Shown here: positions 62,494-64,000 of the stretch, piece by piece
How positions within the stretch are numbered: position 1 is the stretch's first letter
Layout of the letters: each line of letters begins with the position of its first letter
Assembly (NCBI RefSeq): GCF_029960665.1
Contig: NZ_JASBRB010000002.1
Location: 277,577-341,576 of the forward strand
DNA length: 64,000 bases
Direction: 5' to 3'
Source: Pseudarthrobacter sp. AL07
GTDB taxonomy: Bacteria > Actinomycetota > Actinomycetes > Actinomycetales > Micrococcaceae
Notes under the pieces: model-generated
Seen by the model: only the letters and a program-made list of their open reading frames with translations
Database searches by the model: none
Told to the model about the DNA's origin: nothing
Position numbers and translations under genes: made by a program

Positions 62494-63393
62494 ATGGCTA
62501 ATGTCCTCTCGCCGTGGCGTGCGCTCCGGCCGCTGCTCCTCGCCGGTGCGGTAACCGCTGCCTGGCTGACACTCTCCGTCTCTGCCGCAACGGCAGACTC
62601 TTCGGAGGATTCCGGGTCCGTTCTGGGCGGCCTCAACTCAGCGGTTTCGACCCTGACCGCGCCGTTGACCGGTGCCGTCTCTCCCATTCTCGAGGCCCCC
62701 TCGCCGTCTCCTTCACCCACCGGACTCCTGCAGCCTGTAGCTGGCACAGCGGATCAGCTTATTGCCGCGGTCCCTGTGGTCAATGGCGTGGTTCCGGCGG
62801 GCACCGCCACGGCCGTGGCTGTCCCGATTGCTGCACTGGTGGATGCCGCTGCAGATGACCTGGTTGAGACAGTCGCCCCGCCCCACACCGACGCTGCAAC
62901 GGTTCTTGAGCCTGTTCTGAAGCCCGTAGTGGACCTGGTAGATGCGACCGTTCCGTCCACACCGGTAGCGCTGCCCGGGGTGCTGCCGCTTGAAGAGATT
63001 GCCGTTGCCGGCGAGATCTCGGCGGTCACGGACGCCGCCGCAGCAGCAGCAGGGCACGTCACACCTGATGCCACGAACTCCCCCGGCTCTGCCGCCAACT
63101 TGCTTGCCGTCACGGGAACGTCGTCGCTGCCGGTTCCCGCCAGCGCAGACATGCACTCAGTCCCGGCGGAAAGCCCTTGGACCACGGATCCTTCCACGCC
63201 TGCGGCTCCGGCCCCGGCAGGACCTGTTTCGGGCGCAGGGAGCGGCGCTTCGCCCTCCGGCGCCTCAGGCTCTGCCGCCTCGCTGGACGAAGCCAGTTTC
63301 AACGTGCCGCTCTTAGGGGTCTTCCCCATCAGCGGATCACCAGACCATGCCCCGTCACCGGTGTCATTCGACCCCGGTTCCTCTCCTGACTAG
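62494..63393 (+). CDS. secreted Ala/Pro/Val-rich protein of unknown function
   Basis: 299 residues, not recognised. Signal peptide at residues 1-36 (basic start, then LLLAGAVTAAWLTLSVSAAT, cleavage near ATA). The mature part is low in charge and rich in Ala, Val, Pro, Ser and Thr. It includes weak internal similarity of hydrophobic stretches such as TAPLTGAVSPILEAPSPSPS, QPVAGTADQLIAAVPVVNGV and LEPVLKPVVDLVDATVPSTP, and a Gly/Ser/Ala linker near residues 235-265. The end, DEASFNVPLLGVFPISGSPD, has no sorting signal or membrane anchor. ATG 62494 with GGGGGTGG upstream. Pairs with the repeat protein 88 bp downstream. Confidence 0.75.
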   Translation: MANVLSPWRALRPLLLAGAVTAAWLTLSVSAATADSSEDSGSVLGGLNSAVSTLTAPLTGAVSPILEAPSPSPSPTGLLQPVAGTADQLIAAVPVVNGVVPAGTATAVAVPIAALVDAAADDLVETVAPPHTDAATVLEPVLKPVVDLVDATVPSTPVALPGVLPLEEIAVAGEISAVTDAAAAAAGHVTPDATNSPGSAANLLAVTGTSSLPVPASADMHSVPAESPWTTDPSTPAAPAPAGPVSGAGSGASPSGASGSAASLDEASFNVPLLGVFPISGSPDHAPSPVSFDPGSSPD

Positions 63394-63480
63394 TTGAGCC
63401 CTCCTGCCCTTCTTCATGGGCAGAACACGGCCTCAAGGCGCTGACCAGCGCCCCACATCAACTTCTCAGGAGAGAACATC

Positions 63481-64000
63481 ATGAATTGCAACCTTCGCAG
63501 GGGGCTGCTCAGCACCCTCTTTGCCGGCGGGCTACTGGCCTTCGGCGCCACCGCAGCCAGCGCCGCGGACACAACGAACGGACCGGACCTTTCCGCATCC
63601 GCCCTGGTCTCAGCGGCGGCCTCCGTTGACACGACGTCGTTGGGTCTGCTGGGTGGCCCAACGCAGTCGGGTACAGCGGATGTCGCTGCTGCAGTCGACG
63701 CCAATCTTGGACTCAGCGACGGCCTTCTTGGCAGCACTGACGGCAGCGGAACCGACACGACTACCGCTGACGTCGCCGCGGCAGCCGACGTTAATCTCGG
63801 GGACACCCTCCTCGGCGGCACCAACGGCAGCGAAACCACCGCCTACGTAGCTGCAGTGGTCGACGCCAACCTCGGCGGCACCAACGGCCTAGGCACCGAC
63901 AGCACCACCACTGACCTCGCCGCAGCAGCCGACGTAAATCTCGGAGACACCCTCCTCGGCGGCACCAACGGCAGCGAAACCACCGCCTACGTAGCTGCAG
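63481..64000 (+). CDS. secreted tandem-repeat protein, 3' end outside window
   Basis: 173 codons are visible; the frame is open to the window edge. ATG 63481 with AGGAGA 7 nt upstream. Signal peptide LLSTLFAGGLLAFGATAASA ends at residue 28. From about residue 66 a unit of about 24 residues repeats at least four times: VAAAVDANLGLSDGLLGSTD, VAAAADVNLGDTLLGGTNGS, VAAVVDANLGGTNGLG, and again VNLGDTLLGGTNGSETT. The alternation gives a 48-residue (144-bp) super-repeat. The consensus is D-x-N-L-G followed by a Gly/Thr/Ser-rich part, with few charges, suggesting a regular extended or beta-rich surface polymer. No known family is recognised. Confidence 0.82.
   Translation, partial: MNCNLRRGLLSTLFAGGLLAFGATAASAADTTNGPDLSASALVSAAASVDTTSLGLLGGPTQSGTADVAAAVDANLGLSDGLLGSTDGSGTDTTTADVAAAADVNLGDTLLGGTNGSETTAYVAAVVDANLGGTNGLGTDSTTTDLAAAADVNLGDTLLGGTNGSETTAYVAA
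63773..64000 (+). repeat. 144-bp period direct repeat in the secreted repeat gene
   Basis: The 84 bp at 63773-63856 recur at 63917-64000 with only three differences, a 144-bp spacing equal to 48 codons. The array probably continues beyond the window. Confidence 0.9.

Noticed and set aside
63405..63452. Hairpins TGCCC/GGGCA and GGCGCT/AGCGCC between the two secreted-protein genes as a terminator
   Set aside because: Stems are only 5-6 bp without a T-run; not enough to separate the genes into two units.

Overview
The window is a high-GC chromosomal segment packed with operons. GTG and TTG starts are frequent, the genes run as long ATGA-overlapping strings, and the order eno-ftsB-DUF501-ppx plus a mycosin-type protease and a PucR regulator all point to an actinobacterium. 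Protein style (MazG, NDH-2, ChvE/GguAB system, BMP nucleoside system) suggests Micrococcaceae, Arthrobacter or Pseudarthrobacter-like. That assignment is inference from memory, not a database result. No prophage, insertion sequence or CRISPR array is visible.

Layout. 1-4.2 kb: end of an AI-2E family transporter, a GalM-like epimerase, and divergently galT-galK. 4.3-11.3 kb: a Bax-inhibitor-like membrane protein, then a branched-chain amino acid ABC transporter (livH with an unusual secreted N-terminal domain, livM, livG, livF), facing a convergent substrate-binding lipoprotein; both units carry a CRP-type box upstream. 11.5-21.4 kb (minus strand): tRNA with UAA anticodon, ACT-GNAT fusion, type II NADH dehydrogenase, orphan mycosin-like subtilase, ppx, DUF501, ftsB, eno, mazG (carrying an in-frame palindromic repeat) and add. 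21.4-30.1 kb (minus): two dedA genes, deoA, cdd and a four-gene BMP-type nucleoside ABC importer. Together with add this forms a nucleoside uptake and salvage locus.

30.4-35 kb: ohrR-ohr-MDR oxidoreductase, bracketed by two copies of a long palindrome, then an M20 amidohydrolase and manC. 35.2-38.8 kb: sdhCDAB. 38.9-46.2 kb: a frameshifted alpha/beta hydrolase, BrkB-like protein, 2'-5' RNA ligase-like protein, trpS, exonuclease III, a small membrane protein, folD and glyA. glyA has a duplicated 15-residue N-terminal segment and lies behind a ZTP (pfl) riboswitch; purU is divergent, making a one-carbon locus. 47.3-54.3 kb: a methyltransferase, a gamma carbonic anhydrase, then what I read as a lysine catabolic cluster (davB-type lysine 2-monooxygenase, amino acid permease, PucR regulator, davA-type amidase).

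54.5-59.9 kb: ROK regulator and a ChvE/GguA/GguB-type monosaccharide ABC importer, sharing an 18-bp direct repeat in their two promoter regions. 60.1-61.2 kb: decayed remnants of a MacB/LolCDE-type exporter, both halves with internal deletions. 61.2-64 kb: a Gfo/Idh/MocA oxidoreductase and two secreted proteins of unknown function, the second a tandem-repeat protein that runs off the end of the window.

No single gene block looks like a wholly new system. The best leads are the terminal repeat protein pair, the livH fusion, the palindromes around ohr, the mazG in-frame palindrome, the glyA duplication under the ZTP riboswitch, and the Dav-type cluster under PucR.
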